64,000 nt of DNA from Atopsyche davidsoni (lineage: Eukaryota; Arthropoda; Insecta; Trichoptera; Hydrobiosidae), in the NCBI GenBank assembly GCA_022113835.1, contig JAILWY010000006.1, forward strand, positions 682,001 to 746,000, given 5' to 3'. Each line of letters opens with the position of its first letter. Within the stretch, counting starts at the first letter, position 1. The notes below the pieces were generated by a model, which saw nothing but the letters and a program-made list of their open reading frames with translations, was not told where the DNA came from and made no database searches. The position numbers were made by a program, and so were the translations under genes. Shown here piece after piece: positions 9,061-21,572 of the stretch.

Positions 9061-12000
9061 ATCTTTGTTACGTTAGTGTATTTAACTTATATAGACTGTA
9101 TGTATTTAATTCAATGCATAACTAGTTTTGAGCCGAGAACTTGGCCATCTTCAGATGCGAAATAAAACTTACGTCTGTTTTTTTGTGATTTTTTTTATAT
9201 ACACACCCTTAAATCTAACTTACTGCTATATCTTAATTCAAGCGACGCACTGGCTCAACAATTATCGTGATGTACACTTTCACAATATCACATATTTGTG
9301 AATGTAATTTACTATTAGCATTAAAATATTTCATTTCGTTGGCATGACGATTTAGACCCTTTCATGGATGCTTCTGTAACTGTTCTAAAACGTCTCTCAG
9401 TTTTAGTATTCAAAGACCATAATTTAAATATTTTCTTCAGCGAGACATAAAATGCATTTATGATTTCAGTATTTCACGCTTATCTAGCGTTAAGTGATCG
9501 TTCTGTTTTATGCGTTATTTTTTTTATTAATTGCATGTATGTGAGTCACCCTGTATAGTCGGACTGAGGTAGATAGGACGCGGGCTCCGCCACTCGGCCC
9601 CCATTGTCCGCTAAACGCTAAAGTGTCCGCCGCCCGCCCTGCCCCGCGGCGCCCCACATCCACGGAGATACTTTACTGTACTCATATCTGTCAGCTGTTT
9701 CGGCATATTCTTATTGATTTAAAGATCCCAGGATATCTTTTTTATACATACATTTTAAGCCAACAACATACACCGAAAACGGCGAGAGCAAAATATTATT
9801 TTTTGGCTAAACTCTGTGGCCTAGTGGCTTGATCTCTAAGTGTGTTTTTTTTTTACTGATACTGTTACGCAACTCAACGGTTATAAATATTGATGACATG
9901 TTTGGATCAAATTTATTTGTAAACTAGACTGAAAGCGGAGCTAATATCAATGATCAAATGTATTGGCATACGTTTGCAAACGTATCGGCTTAACATATGA
10001 CACAATTGAAAAAAAAATACTGAAAACTTTGATTTCAAATTATAAAAGCATATACCGTTGCACATAACAAAACTTTATAAATACGTGAAATTTCTACTTG
10101 CAAGATCTGTAAGGTAAATGGCCGACTTTGTGTTGATAGGCGAATTCCAAATTGATGGCTTGCATTTCATTCATCGAAATTATTATTTTTACAATTGCAA
10201 ATATAGTCATAAATCTAAGAATCCGATGATATTTCTAAATACGATTACTACAATCTCCATAAATTTTAGCCAGGTGAACTTTATGAAGTAATTGAATTAT
10301 TGAATTACCGACCAGTTTACAAATCTTTGCCATACTAAACAATATAATTCAACTGGGCCCACGATTAGTACGAGACACCGCAGCATTAGTGTCATGACTA
10401 ATTCGATTATCTCCAGCCCAGGGAGATCATCGGCGATAACGACGGAACGCAGCGCGCAAATACTCCCTCATAACTCCAGTTCCTGTTAAGTGGCTTGTAA
10501 CGAATGTACGACAACATAATTTCAATAAACGAGACTTAAAAAACGTATATCTCGTTGTTTGGTCATAAGCAATCCAAGAACTGCGTCAACCCTACAATCA
10601 CCCCGTGTTAACTGAAGTGATTCTGTCTAAGTGTATTCGTACTATTTGAATACTTATGACTGTCGACAGTTCTCGAGACAAATACATAAAATTCTTATTA
10701 TTTTATACAATACGAAAAAAAATAATGCAGACGAAAGCAGGAAGCAACACAATTGTTTGATTTGAAGAAAAGTCTATTGAAAGTCTGTGAAAAATATCAT
10801 TAGTGTGCAGTGGATTTTTAGATAATAAACCAAAAAATAATGAAGGGTTTTTGGAATTTCAGAAATAAACGATGAAAGCTTTAATGTATCCTGTAATGTA
10901 ATTTATAGTTCAAATAAAATACGTTAACACCAAATTATGTTTATATAAATTTATGAAAAATATATGTGACTGACTACAAACTACTAAAGAGTGATGTAGT
11001 AGGTAATGGCAATCTTCTATACGGTTAGTGTAGGGACGGCCAGCCACTGCTTGTCATAATATTGTATTAGTGTCTATGATAAAAATAAACTCCCGCATTA
11101 GTCGTCAACAATGAGGCGCCCAGGGAACACGTGTTTGAGTCTTTATCTGAATCAACCCTATGCACAGACTTGCAGGACCCGCAAAGTTAAGTTACGGGGG
11201 TTTTCAAGTAAGTGCGTCGTCAACTCGAAAACGTTAACTTAAACCAAACTTGATTGTTTTATTAGTATTTTTTATTGCTGTATTTGGGTCACTAACTCCA
11301 CGCTATCCGCTCGGAATGAGTCTGGCTGAATTAGTTAGGCTCTGAATCAGCAGTGCCCGTGGCAGGTATCGGATCTAGATCTCGTGCAGCCTGAGCAAGC
11401 CGCCTGTGAACCCTGACTTGTCGCTGTGTACATTCCGGTTTGGTTCACGTATTGGAGAATCATTTATCATAGGACCTTTGCCGCCTCAGCGGCTCCGCAA
11501 CGCCGGTCCGCGTGTGGTCCACAACATGTCAGATAATGTAGGCTACAATGACCAATGTACATTAATATTTTTTTGCCTTTGTTATCGTAGCCTACAAATC
11601 GAGTGATATTTGTAACTGTAAGGAACGGTATCCGTTCTAATAATCGAAATAATATTTATTTATGTTCAATGACATTATGTTAATTTCGCTGACATTTTTT
11701 TTTCGCCTGAATAATGATACAAGTATTGTAGAGCATTGTGTTGCTGTGCCATAAATTATATCTGTGATTTTTCTAATCAACTATTCTTTTTTTTTTACTA
11801 TTAATTATGTCTTGATATTGTATATTCTTATACGGTTCATAAATTAATTGTAGGTTTGTTAACATTTTTTGAATGGCCGGACGAATTTATCGTATATTAA
11901 GTTTTCTATATTTTTTACTCACTGGAAATATTTTTATAAGATGAACACTAAAATCTTGTTTTTTAAAATATAACTCCCAATGTTCTTACATTCAAAAAAT

Positions 12001-13135
12001 CACGTTTTTGTAGGTTTGAACCAAACTCAAACTTAATACTAACTCTTAAGTTATATTTAAAAGTATAAAGAAAAAATATTTCTACTTTTGTTAATTTAAC
12101 AAAGATAATCTCAGATGCTTTGGCATAGGTAATGAAAAAGCGTTATATTTGTGGCCCAGTTGTTGCTTACATACCATATACAGAGTTCCGATAGAAAGAA
12201 AAACTTTTCATATAGATTTTCTGTGATTTACCTTTTTTTCCTTGTGGCCTTTTACTCTTGTAGAATAAAACATCACAAATATACCTTTAAATTTTTAGAT
12301 ATCCACGAAATTACTTCGAAGTAAAACAAACTTAAAGAAATTGGCAATGCATTTGAATGGCGAAAAAGCTCTTTCTGTCACAGTGAAAAAAAGCAGCATT
12401 ATCTTTAACCTTGTTATTTATTTATAGTTACATAATCGAGTACTTTAAAAAAACTACATTTACCGAGCTATAATAATCAGTTTAAAAGATAATATTGTAA
12501 ATTATCCGTGTGACATAGATATACAAGTTTTCTATGTGCTTTTTTTTTTTACGACTTATATTACGCCCACAAGACATGCGTCACATTTGTATAGATATTG
12601 CTCCACTGTGTTGCGTATATAAAAAAAAACAGATTACCACTGCAATTTATCTGGAAACAAGTAGTATAGCCTTGCAGGCGATATCGACTTAACTTCTAGC
12701 TCGCCAGATAACTATCGTGACAGTTTTTCAAACGGGCAGTTATCACACAGGACCGCAAATATCGGTCGCCCACCGCCCACCCGCCTGACAATGCTTAATT
12801 AAATAAATTACGTTGATTTATCTGGTCAGGAATGTACCCTCGTTAGTTCCGCGGGTCTTTGCCGAGTCTCGGCGGCCACATGCTCGCCCATTGTTGTGCG
12901 ACTGTCAAGGCTGGCCAAAAAACTGGGCCGCCAATTGTAAATTGTACAGTACTCGACTGAATTATGTCGGTGTTGTAGGTTATGTATCAACGTATTATTT
13001 GTGTAGTTATGTAGTGCCGCCGGCAACAAAGGAAGCAGTCGAAACAGCATTCGCCTGCTTGGCGGCGTGTGATATGATGTGGGAAAATCTACAAGCATGT
13101 TAGTAGCTATGTATAATAATGACATAGTTTTGATA
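9061..13135. other. Non-coding DNA
   Basis: A long AT-rich stretch without a convincing gene. GC-richer patches occur at about 9540-9665, 10370-10460, 11340-11530 and 12660-13100. The last is open on both strands, but neither translation is recognisable. It may be intronic to the plus-strand gene that ends at 52.9 kb, which cannot be shown here. Confidence 0.4.
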
Positions 13136-13139
13136 TTAA

Positions 13140-13764
13140 TACACTAGAGGCGGGGCGGGTACTGGTACCCGTTTCGCGGACTGCTGTCTGAACGCGGGGT
13201 GTTTACGCTAAAAGCGGCAGAAGGTCATTTTACTCTTTAGGTTTACAGCTCGTAGTTTTTGTTTAGGACTCGTCAACGTTACTTCTACCCATACTGTCCA
13301 GTGATTCTGAACAAAGTGACAATGAAGAAGTGGAGAGGTCAGAGAATGATAATCCTCCAATTATTGAACAATTTTTAGGACAAAGTGGTGTTGTGGTGCC
13401 AAGTAATCCGCAGAGTGTGTATGAAGTGGTTCAACTTTTTATAGGAAACGATTTATTTGACTACATGCAAATCAAAGAGTGTATAGACTAGATTTCACAC
13501 GCGCAATTTTACGCGAATTTTGCCCGCCACGCACATCAGTTTAGTCAATTTGGTTACCGGCTTAAAATATAAATATAATATAAGCTATTGTATAACAATA
13601 ACATTTAATTTAATTACAAAATTCTCATTATTAACTCGGAGTTGCTAAACGGAAGAAAAAAAAATCAAAGAGTGTATAGACTAGATTTCACACGCGCAAT
13701 TTTACGCGAATTTTGCCCGCTACGCAAATCACTTTAGTCAATTTGTTTACCCGCTTAAAGTGTG
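13140..13764 (+). mobile_element. TTAA-flanked piggyBac-like element, copy A
   Basis: TTAA lies at 13136-13139 and 13765-13768. The left end TACACTAGAGGCGGGG and right end CCGCTTAAAGTGTG match the other three copies. A sub-terminal palindrome-like GGGTACTGGTACCCG is present. The right-end segment occurs twice (13470-13565 and 13661-13757), so this copy carries a partial duplication of its 3' end. It contains a remnant of a transposase N-terminus. It is non-autonomous. Confidence 0.85.
13267..13491 (+). pseudogene. piggyBac-like transposase N-terminal remnant
   Basis: A frame of 74 codons plus stop, without ATG, reads an acidic stretch (PILSSDSEQSDNEEVE) followed by YEVVQLFIGNDLFDYMQ and then a stop at 13489. 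Acidic N-termini followed by a hydrophobic LF...DLFDY segment are typical of piggyBac-family transposases just before the catalytic core. The catalytic Asp residues are absent because the frame runs straight into the element's 3' end. The same junction (ATGCAAATCAAAGAGTGTAT) occurs in the other copies, so the deletion happened in their common ancestor. The TTTGTTTAG just upstream could be a splice acceptor. Confidence 0.6.
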
Positions 13765-13768
13765 TTAA

Positions 13769-16700
13769 GAGATTCTGTCCTATAAATATTAAATAAAAAG
13801 AAAAAAAAAACCCTTAGTTTCAGAAATTAACCACATTCTCATACAGCCTTACGTACATTGCATGCCTTCACCGCATGTCACTGATATAAAGCTGTGCTCG
13901 TTATAACTACAATGTCATTGGGGTCAAAGCTTTATCAAAAATATTATTGCGTATCGTTTTGGGTTAGGTTAGTATATTGGTACAAATAGTTGTATTGGGC
14001 TTGTTACGTTTCATGAATTGCTTAATTGTAGACAAAGTAATTACATAAAACGTAATCGTAAATAGCTTTTGTCTCCTTAAACCTAGAGCAAATTTATTAT
14101 TTAAAGCTAAATGTTTAATTATCTATCCTATAACACAACAAGATATCTCTCGTCATGATGTAAAAAAAATTGAAATAAGTTTTCTGAAAGCTCTTATTTT
14201 TGCACTTGCTTCAACAGTGATACTTTATTTTAGATTTATGAAAAATGCTATAAAATATTACTTTGAGGCCCAACCGATTGAGCAGTCGTTTAACGTCGGT
14301 TACTTAATTCGTCATTAGCTTGTTAAGTCTATGCTAATTCGAAGCCGCATTGAGACGTTTTATATCCGCTGCGGCAGAGCTCGGCACATATCAGACATCG
14401 CCTGCCCGGCGCGATGCATTTAGTACGCAAAATATCCTATGCAATGTTTTATTCATTTGCTTTACATTCATTGCATTACTTAATCTTGTTCTCTCCTGAC
14501 AGGCAAATGTCTTAATCTGTACAGGCCGGCCGGGCAGTGCCCGTACGAGCGTCAGTCCAGTCTTTTTACTCTTTCGCGTTTAAATGACATCGCCGATAAG
14601 ATAGGTCAATAAAACCAATGTGATTCTGTTTTACATAATGCAAGTAGCTGCCTATAATTTATTCTGCGTGCCGAGTGAACATTTACAACAGGCCTCGCTT
14701 TGTGCGGTTGATGCATTCTACAGAATGCCACCCTTAAAAAAATTCAAACTGAAAAAATAGAGATGCGTTCCGTAATTTTCTGAAATGTTCCGTAATAAAT
14801 ACTCGCTACTATACAGATATGCAAATCTCATGTACCACGATATTTGTAAACTGTTCATACGCGAGCTTTCTATACAGATCCATGTGTACTGTACATATTT
14901 TACTGAGAAACTTTTAGATGAAATGCAGTCTTCAAGAGTATAATGCTTGATTTTTAGTTTAAAGAATATCCGAGAAGCAAGTAGTCATTTAACGAATGAG
15001 AATACAACTTCAATACGTCACTATAAAAATTCTTCGAATATTTGTAATGATTATTTACTTTTATATACACAAAATGTTTTCCATATGTTATCTGAATAGT
15101 ACGTTCGCTTCCAAATAAATAAGACAGTACTATTATAGAAAAAAAAAATTAATCTCATTACAAAACAAGCTTGTAAATAAGGCAGATATCTGGGTGTTAA
15201 CAAAATAAAATAATTTTAAAACTCCAGAGGCAGCTTTGAACAGATCAGGTTTTCCAATTCGAATTCAATATGAACATACATCACAAGTTCTTTGGGATTA
15301 AAAAAAATTAACTTTTAAGAGCTTTTATTTTAATTTAGTATATTTATATAATTTCTTAGGACTGTTTTACAAAACGATATAAACCGATCATAAGTGGCTT
15401 AGGTGATAGAATTTGGTTAGGGAAAAATTCTTTTTTAATTCCACAGCTTAAATATACACTAGATTTAAGATACTTCGTACGCGTATTACCGGCGTAATAC
15501 AGGTAATAAGTTCTGTACATAATTCGTTTATTAGTAACTGAGTGGCGTAGCATTATCTAATCTAAGGCAGTGAATTAGGCGTGATTTACGCACAGAACTT
15601 GTCGCTGTACTACCGGCTCCGTTTCATTGGGTAAACAGCAGAAACAGAATTAAATTATCTTCGGCCGGTCGGGAGGTTCGCGGCTCGTGTCCCGGGTGGG
15701 CGGCCCGGAGTAGCTCACCTGCTCCAGTCGCGATTGATTTGTGTGGGGCTTTTGTTCTATATCGCAGGTATTCTCGTGGGAGGCGGGCGCTGCACCTTGC
15801 GGACTAGAATCGGCGAACACCTGAATTTCATAATCATTTGTGCTTTTGCGGCTCGCTCTGTTGCTGATAGCTTTCTTGTTTTCGAATTATATTAGTAATA
15901 TAAAACATCGAGTTAAATTTGTGTTAATTTACAATAGATCAGCATTATACACCCATACAGTTGAATGAATCAATCGAATCGGCTTATTAATAAATTTTAC
16001 GCGTGACTTGGTTACACTTGACTTACTCCGTTCGCGTGGTCTGATAGGACATAAATCTGAACTTCGCGTAGGTACGTAGCGCACACATAAATAAACGCAA
16101 TTCAGTAAAGCTGTCTACATATACCATTTGGTTTTAAAATTTTACCGGAATACCACAAAATATAACTTAGATGTAAACATCGTATGGCTAAATACCATAG
16201 TAGATGATTTCTGATTTGATAAGCATTTGTCTCGATGTTAAAATAAATAGCTAGCTCGTATAGTTTTTTTTCTCTAAGTATTTCACTGCCGTTGAAACAC
16301 ACAGGATTTATATATGTTTTAATAAAATTAAAAAAAAAAAACATTTCTCCGCTCGGATTTAAAACCAGGATCTTACGATCTACAAGCATTTGCGCTTGCC
16401 ACTAGACTACGAGTCAATAAAGAATAGACGTATCCTATTTATACATGTAATTACTTGTATAAACTAAATAATGGTTATTTGTTTCAAAGGATATCCGTTA
16501 AAGTTGTCACAGTTACTGCCATCTACCGTCGACAGCCCCTCCCTTGCACAATCACTCCGGGCTTCAGTAATTGGTTGCTGCTGTTCGCCATTTTTCAGCG
16601 CAGGTCGACACCCCCACGGTATTAACCGCCATTGTATCGATTATTTAATTACCAATCCATTTTCGCGATCCGGCAAGCGTTGCAGGAAGAGCTGGACGCC

Positions 16701-19700
16701 TGGAGGTGTCGACGATACGCAATGTATTTAGATATTCTCATTTTAATGATTGCGCAATGTAATAACTGTAATACGATCGGTAATGAACCAGTTGATGTTT
16801 TTTTGTGGTTTTGCTTAAAGCTGAAGAGAATGCTATCGGCTTGCCTAGTGTGCAGCGCATGCAGGCAGCGAAACTCCGCACAGCTGTCGGGTCATTCCAC
16901 TAAATTTGTTCACATGCGCCGGCACACGCTCCCGCCTCAGCCGTACACCAGCTTTATTCGCTCTAATAATCCACGCGCTAATTGCCCCGAATGCTGTTCC
17001 GCGTATAAATCAATCGCTTTAATCAATGGACCACTCGAAGCGGACAGTACCTGAGGTACGGACTGGGTGGATACTCGGGGACGGAGCCCTACCTCTGTTG
17101 TTATTTGTAACTGTTCTAACACTCAACCTTTCAGTCCAGGGATCAGCAGGAAAAAGACTGGGGCTTAAATCCGGGAAAAATGTTTTAATTATAAATTATT
17201 TTTAAACTCCAAAATAGACGAAATAAACAGTTGTAATTAAAGGCTTATGTAGGATATGTTACCTACATTTGCCTGCATTTTACAGGTTTCTGGGCCACGC
17301 TTGCTCAAGCTTAGTCCAACAAAATCAAAGCACCACTAGGCAATGATAGCCATCAAATGTTAGTTTGAATCCCTTTTTTGATTTCGTCGTTTTACAACAG
17401 TCTATTTTTCATCATTTACTCAGTATATTATTATCGTGGTATCGATCTGCCAAGCCGATGAATTTTGTCTTATCGACAATTTATCATATAAAAAAATATT
17501 TCGTTTTGCAACCTCATATAATATATTGATATTAAAAAGTCTTATTGAGGCACCCATGGTGTGGTTTTATTCATAAAATGTGCATTAAATACCCTGGGCG
17601 AGTGTTCCACCCCTCGGGGAGCAGGCCTCGACTCATGGCGCCTCGCATTCTGTCACCGGCTTTTATTGTGCCACTCCGAGGGACCTTCATCGCTTATTGG
17701 AATTCCTCAGATTCTGGGCTTATCAATCTAATTTATTCACTTGCTTTTGAAGGCTCTTTGGTAAAATACCAATAAAATCTGGTGCTCGAAAGTTTTTTTG
17801 TTGAAAGAAATGTGTATCTGATTCAATTTTGATTAATTTACAAACACACCGAACTGATCAATAAAATATTTATAACATATATATTTCTCACCGTTCATTG
17901 TTCAGAGAACAGTATTTAGAACTCAATATTTTATTGTTTTTGCATGCATGTACACTGTACTTTATTTTATTAATATTTTTCGTATTCCTTGACCGTGTTT
18001 GATGATCGATGCGTTCCGGACCTACGGGGTGACATTTGAGTGTCTTAACTTTCTACTTTTCATTCGTTTCCTGGCCAGAAGTGCCCGCTTCGCACAAAGG
18101 TCAGGCGATGATTGAGTCGCTCTACCCCGCTGTAGAAACAAAGACTAGCATTTGCGTCCACTCTTAACAATCTCGGTGAAATATGGCTTCGTTCCTTTCT
18201 TTGTTTCTCTCGGCTTTAATAACAAACCTATTGCCAATTGCAGAGAGAAATCTATCGGCTATTGTAAATACTATAATAGATTCTATTACCCAACTCACTA
18301 TGTTCATATTACCAAGCAATTTTATCCAGAGCAATATTAGCATAATTTTATTACTTTAACTTCTTAACATTTTGATTTCAAACTGCTATTAGACCTTTCA
18401 ATAAAAAAACGTTTTAGACATCATCTTATCGTAAGAAGATATTATCCGTCTTCTGTCAGTAACACTTTAATCACAAATAACGGGATATTCTCACAAGTGA
18501 CGTCATTATACACAGTTAACCAAACTTGGTTTTGTATAAGATGATGTTTGATATTTTTTGTGTCTGCTCGCATCAAAATCAATTATTTAAGTAATTACTG
18601 TTTTCTGGGATTTTGAAGATAAATACTTGGAAACCCTCACCGCAAATGCGAGATATTGCGAAGTAGGGATGCAACGGTCCGATCAATGAATGGGTCGTGT
18701 AGCATAAGTATAGCGTCAAGCAAAGAATTTATAAAACCTGCAATGCAGAGAACTGTTATATTTACTTATTTTAATTCATATTTATAAAATAATGTAAAAA
18801 AATTATTTATCTTTAGTGTCGTGTAAGCCAGCCAAGATAACTGTATTTCTTGACATTACTCGATGTAAAAGTATTGATAGACTAAAAGTTGCTATTAGAT
18901 ACTTAGTAAACGGTTAGAGATACGCGTGAGGGTACATTTTAGATGAATCATGCTCAAAAAGAAGTCTCCGGCGCGATAGGAACCAAAAACCCTTTTGTCC
19001 CAATTCCAATAAAAACCCAATCACCACACCACTTATTCCTACAAATCGTATCGATACCATTCCTTTTACATTCCCCATATGGCACCAGTACCTTAGATAT
19101 ATACAGAGACCTCACACAACCAATAAAACCGTATTTTGAAAACTTGTCACTAAATTTCCAAACCAAAAACCTTTCTGTGAATATTTGTCACAAATATTTT
19201 TATCAAACGCTTTGCTTTAAATTAAATTAATGAGTATTTTATATAATATAGACGAACTTCAGATTTACTTACTTTTATGCTATGAATTGGTATAGCGTCA
19301 ACGTGGTTTTTGACTGTCTGTACATATCCTTCTGATTAATCTAGTGCAGTTCGGATTAAACTATTACGGTTTTAAATAAACATATTTGACTGGTCAACAA
19401 ATTGGGGTTGAAACTGGTTGAACAGTTTATCATCTTATACAGCACATGCATGGAGCTCTGTGGATTACTTCTTCTCGCTATCTCCAAGTGCTGTTCTAAG
19501 TATCATGGTAGATTTGTTCGGTGGGGTCAGTTGAAGGTTCTCCATGTTCTTCCCTTGCTCCCTCTTCTGGTCTCGGAGTGCTTGGTCAGTTCAGTGGCGG
19601 CGCAGTAGCATTCCTGGCACGCCGCCCAGGTGTCCCGAGCGCCGCTGACTCACGGCGAATGCCTTCAGATTCGTTGTTTACGGCCGCTCAGGAGCGCTGC

Positions 19701-19763
19701 TATTTGAACACACTACTTTATGACATTTCTTTCCCTGTGATTTATTACCTTCATATTTAGCTA
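13769..19763. other. Non-coding DNA with GC-rich blocks
   Basis: Mostly AT-rich. GC-rich blocks lie at about 14330-14560, 15600-15860 and 16500-17100, with a smaller one near 18000-18140. Frames open across 16471-17054 contain scattered Cys and Arg and match nothing I know. There is a tRNA-like minus-strand stretch near 16348-16418 (own entry). Confidence 0.4.
16348..16418 (-). other. tRNA-like (SINE relic) with A and B boxes
   Basis: On the minus strand a good A box, TAGTCTAGTGG (16399-16409), is followed by a weaker B box, GGTTTTAAATCC (16355-16366), at normal tRNA spacing. A run of ten or more T follows (plus-strand A-run near 16329-16341), which would end pol III transcription. The stems are imperfect, so a functional tRNA is unlikely. 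It is more probably a tRNA-derived SINE remnant. Confidence 0.35.
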
Positions 19764-19848
19764 TTAAGTACCTTGGTACTTGTTTCAACGCATAAAGACC
19801 CAGCGCGTCGTATATCCCAACATTATTTTTTTAATAAATATATATCAT

Positions 19849-20190
19849 ATGCCTTATTTTTTGGATTGGATGTCAATCAGATGCGTATTTGTTACCCATT
19901 ACGGGTTTATTATATTATTACTAATATGATTAGGCACATTTGTTCAAAAAGTCCAGTGCTTGCAAATCACTATATATTGGTTGGCCTGGGCACATTGGTT
20001 CATATGTAGAGTATGATTGTTAAAAATTCTCGATAAACGGAAGTGATTCGTTAGTACAAGGGTTAGTACACCGGTCATGTAAGTCAGGGGATGTGGGTTC
20101 ACACCCCACACAAATCACGATGATATTTTTCTGAGAGTTTCTTTAAATCATCTTCTATGTATGAACTAATGTGGCTAATCATATTAGTAA
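19849..20190 (+). mobile_element. tRNA-capped foldback retroposon, copy 2
   Basis: A perfect 13-bp duplication AAATATATATCAT flanks the insertion (19836-19848 and 20191-20203). The body has the family start TCAATCAGATGCGTATTTGT (19873), then GGCACATTTGTTCAAAAAGT, an internal segment missing from copy 1, then the left arm, the tRNA-like module (20043-20118), and the right arm ending ATTAGTAA. The 5' leader before TCAATCAG differs from that of copies 1 and 4, while the 3' end is nearly constant, as expected when reverse transcription begins at the 3' end. Confidence 0.85.
20043..20118 (+). other. tRNA-like sequence inside retroposon copy 2
   Basis: It has the same 76-base layout as 6738-6813, with GTGATT/AATCAC ends. 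The B box is slightly changed (GGTTCACACCC) and the anticodon arm is altered (AAGTCAG rather than AAACCAG). These changes break pairing and argue against a functional tRNA. Confidence 0.7.
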
Positions 20191-20410
20191 AAATATATAT
20201 CATTCGCATGCTTTAAGGGAAAAGGTCCCCAAATTATAGAACCACATTCTGATTTTATTTATTTTTAAGTACCTTAGTACTTGTTTCAACGCATAAAGAC
20301 CCAGCATCGTATATCCCAACATTATTTTTTTAATAAATATATATCATTCGCATGCTTTAAGGGCAAAGGTCCCCAAATTATAGAATCACATTCTGATTTT
20401 ATTTATTTGT

Positions 20411-21390
20411 CGTAAAAAAAAAACACCATAATATTGTTTTTGTTCAAAAGTGTTTTTGACAGCCGTTGTAGAGGTTTTTGTAGACTGGCCACATGGAAAA
20501 TTTCAATGTAAATAATAATGAACTTTTAATTTAATCTGCTGCAACCTCAATGCGAATACTTACTAACACAATTACTTAAACTTAAATATTTGTGCTGACG
20601 GTACCCCTTGCAGATCGTTATCAAGTCCTTGGGGTTGATTCAGACCACTATGAGAATACATGGTTTTTGAAACGCACTAATATGACTGTTTTATATTTCG
20701 ATTTAGCCAATTTCAATTCTGCCTTGTTTCGCAACTTTATATTACGTATTAAAACAAAAATAATATAGCCGATAATAAAATATCACATATACTAAATAAA
20801 CTCAACCCAAAAAGCTTCCAAAGCATTTGTTTGTAAAAATAAGCAATTGGCGATGAAATCATTAATTTTAAATCGGGCATTTATACGGTTCGTTTTATTT
20901 TCGTTTTTTTTACACACCAACGACATAAATCATCAAATAGAAGTAGATACAAGAAATGCCATCACATCACGCGTGCGCAGCATTTTCTAAATACCCGTCG
21001 ATACAAATAAAATTAAAAAAAAAACGAAACAAAAACCGAAACACTCGGATACGACGGACGTCTGTGGAGCAGACGAGATGATGCGACACATCGCGGGCAC
21101 GGAATTCCGGGGCCAGGGCCTGACGACAGCGCATGGAGATTGGAAACCGGGGATTCGCCATGGGAAGGCGGGCCTCGCGGCTAACATGTGACACACGATC
21201 ACCACCTCACCGCCCAGACCCCTCTTCATCAATTTAACTCATAGATATGCACTATTATAAAACGGAGCTTTTCGTTTCGTTTTCACAGGTTTTTAAAAAG
21301 TCATTGTTATTTAATTGAATTCTCGGCCATGCAACTGGGGCCATTTTCAAAAAAGAATATATAATTTATTTTTTTAATTTATGTTATTAC
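20411..21390. other. Non-coding DNA
   Basis: AT-rich, with a GC-rich stretch at 21040-21220. Overlapping open frames on the minus strand there are not protein-like. Confidence 0.45.
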
Positions 21391-21403
21391 TAATATGATT
21401 AGG

Positions 21404-21559
21404 ATATTTTTGAATAAAATACTTAAGTGATTTTCCACATTTTTATTAGTGACCGGTTTCGCCAACCTTTCACGTTGGCATTATCAAACAGAGAGTTTGA
21501 TAATGCCAACGTGAAATGGAATTCCACCAAGTACTCTCTGTCAAAAATATTGAATTTCT
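21404..21559. mobile_element. Foldback element copy 2, nested in a tRNA-capped retroposon
   Basis: A 156-bp insertion flanked by a perfect 13-bp duplication TAATATGATTAGG (21391-21403 and 21560-21572). The duplicated sequence is itself part of the retroposon arm, so this element landed inside that older repeat. It is the reverse of 2883-3117, with a shorter second arm ending in the 44-bp extra segment. The hammerhead-like motif is on the minus strand at about 21451-21487. Confidence 0.88.
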
Positions 21560-21572
21560 TAATATGATTAGG

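Larger units (their letters stand above)
19764..20408. repeat. Tandem duplication of a ~145-bp unit, first copy split by insertion
   Basis: Unit 1 is 19764-19848 plus 20204-20264. Unit 2 is 20265-20408. Both begin TTAAGTACCTTRGTACTTG and end GATTTTATTTATTT, with only a few differences. The retroposon at 19849-20190 sits only in unit 1, so it arrived after the duplication. Confidence 0.9.

Noticed and set aside
16471..17054. Two overlapping plus-strand ORFs in a GC-rich block
   Set aside because: There are no motifs, no codon pattern, and the opposite strand is also open.
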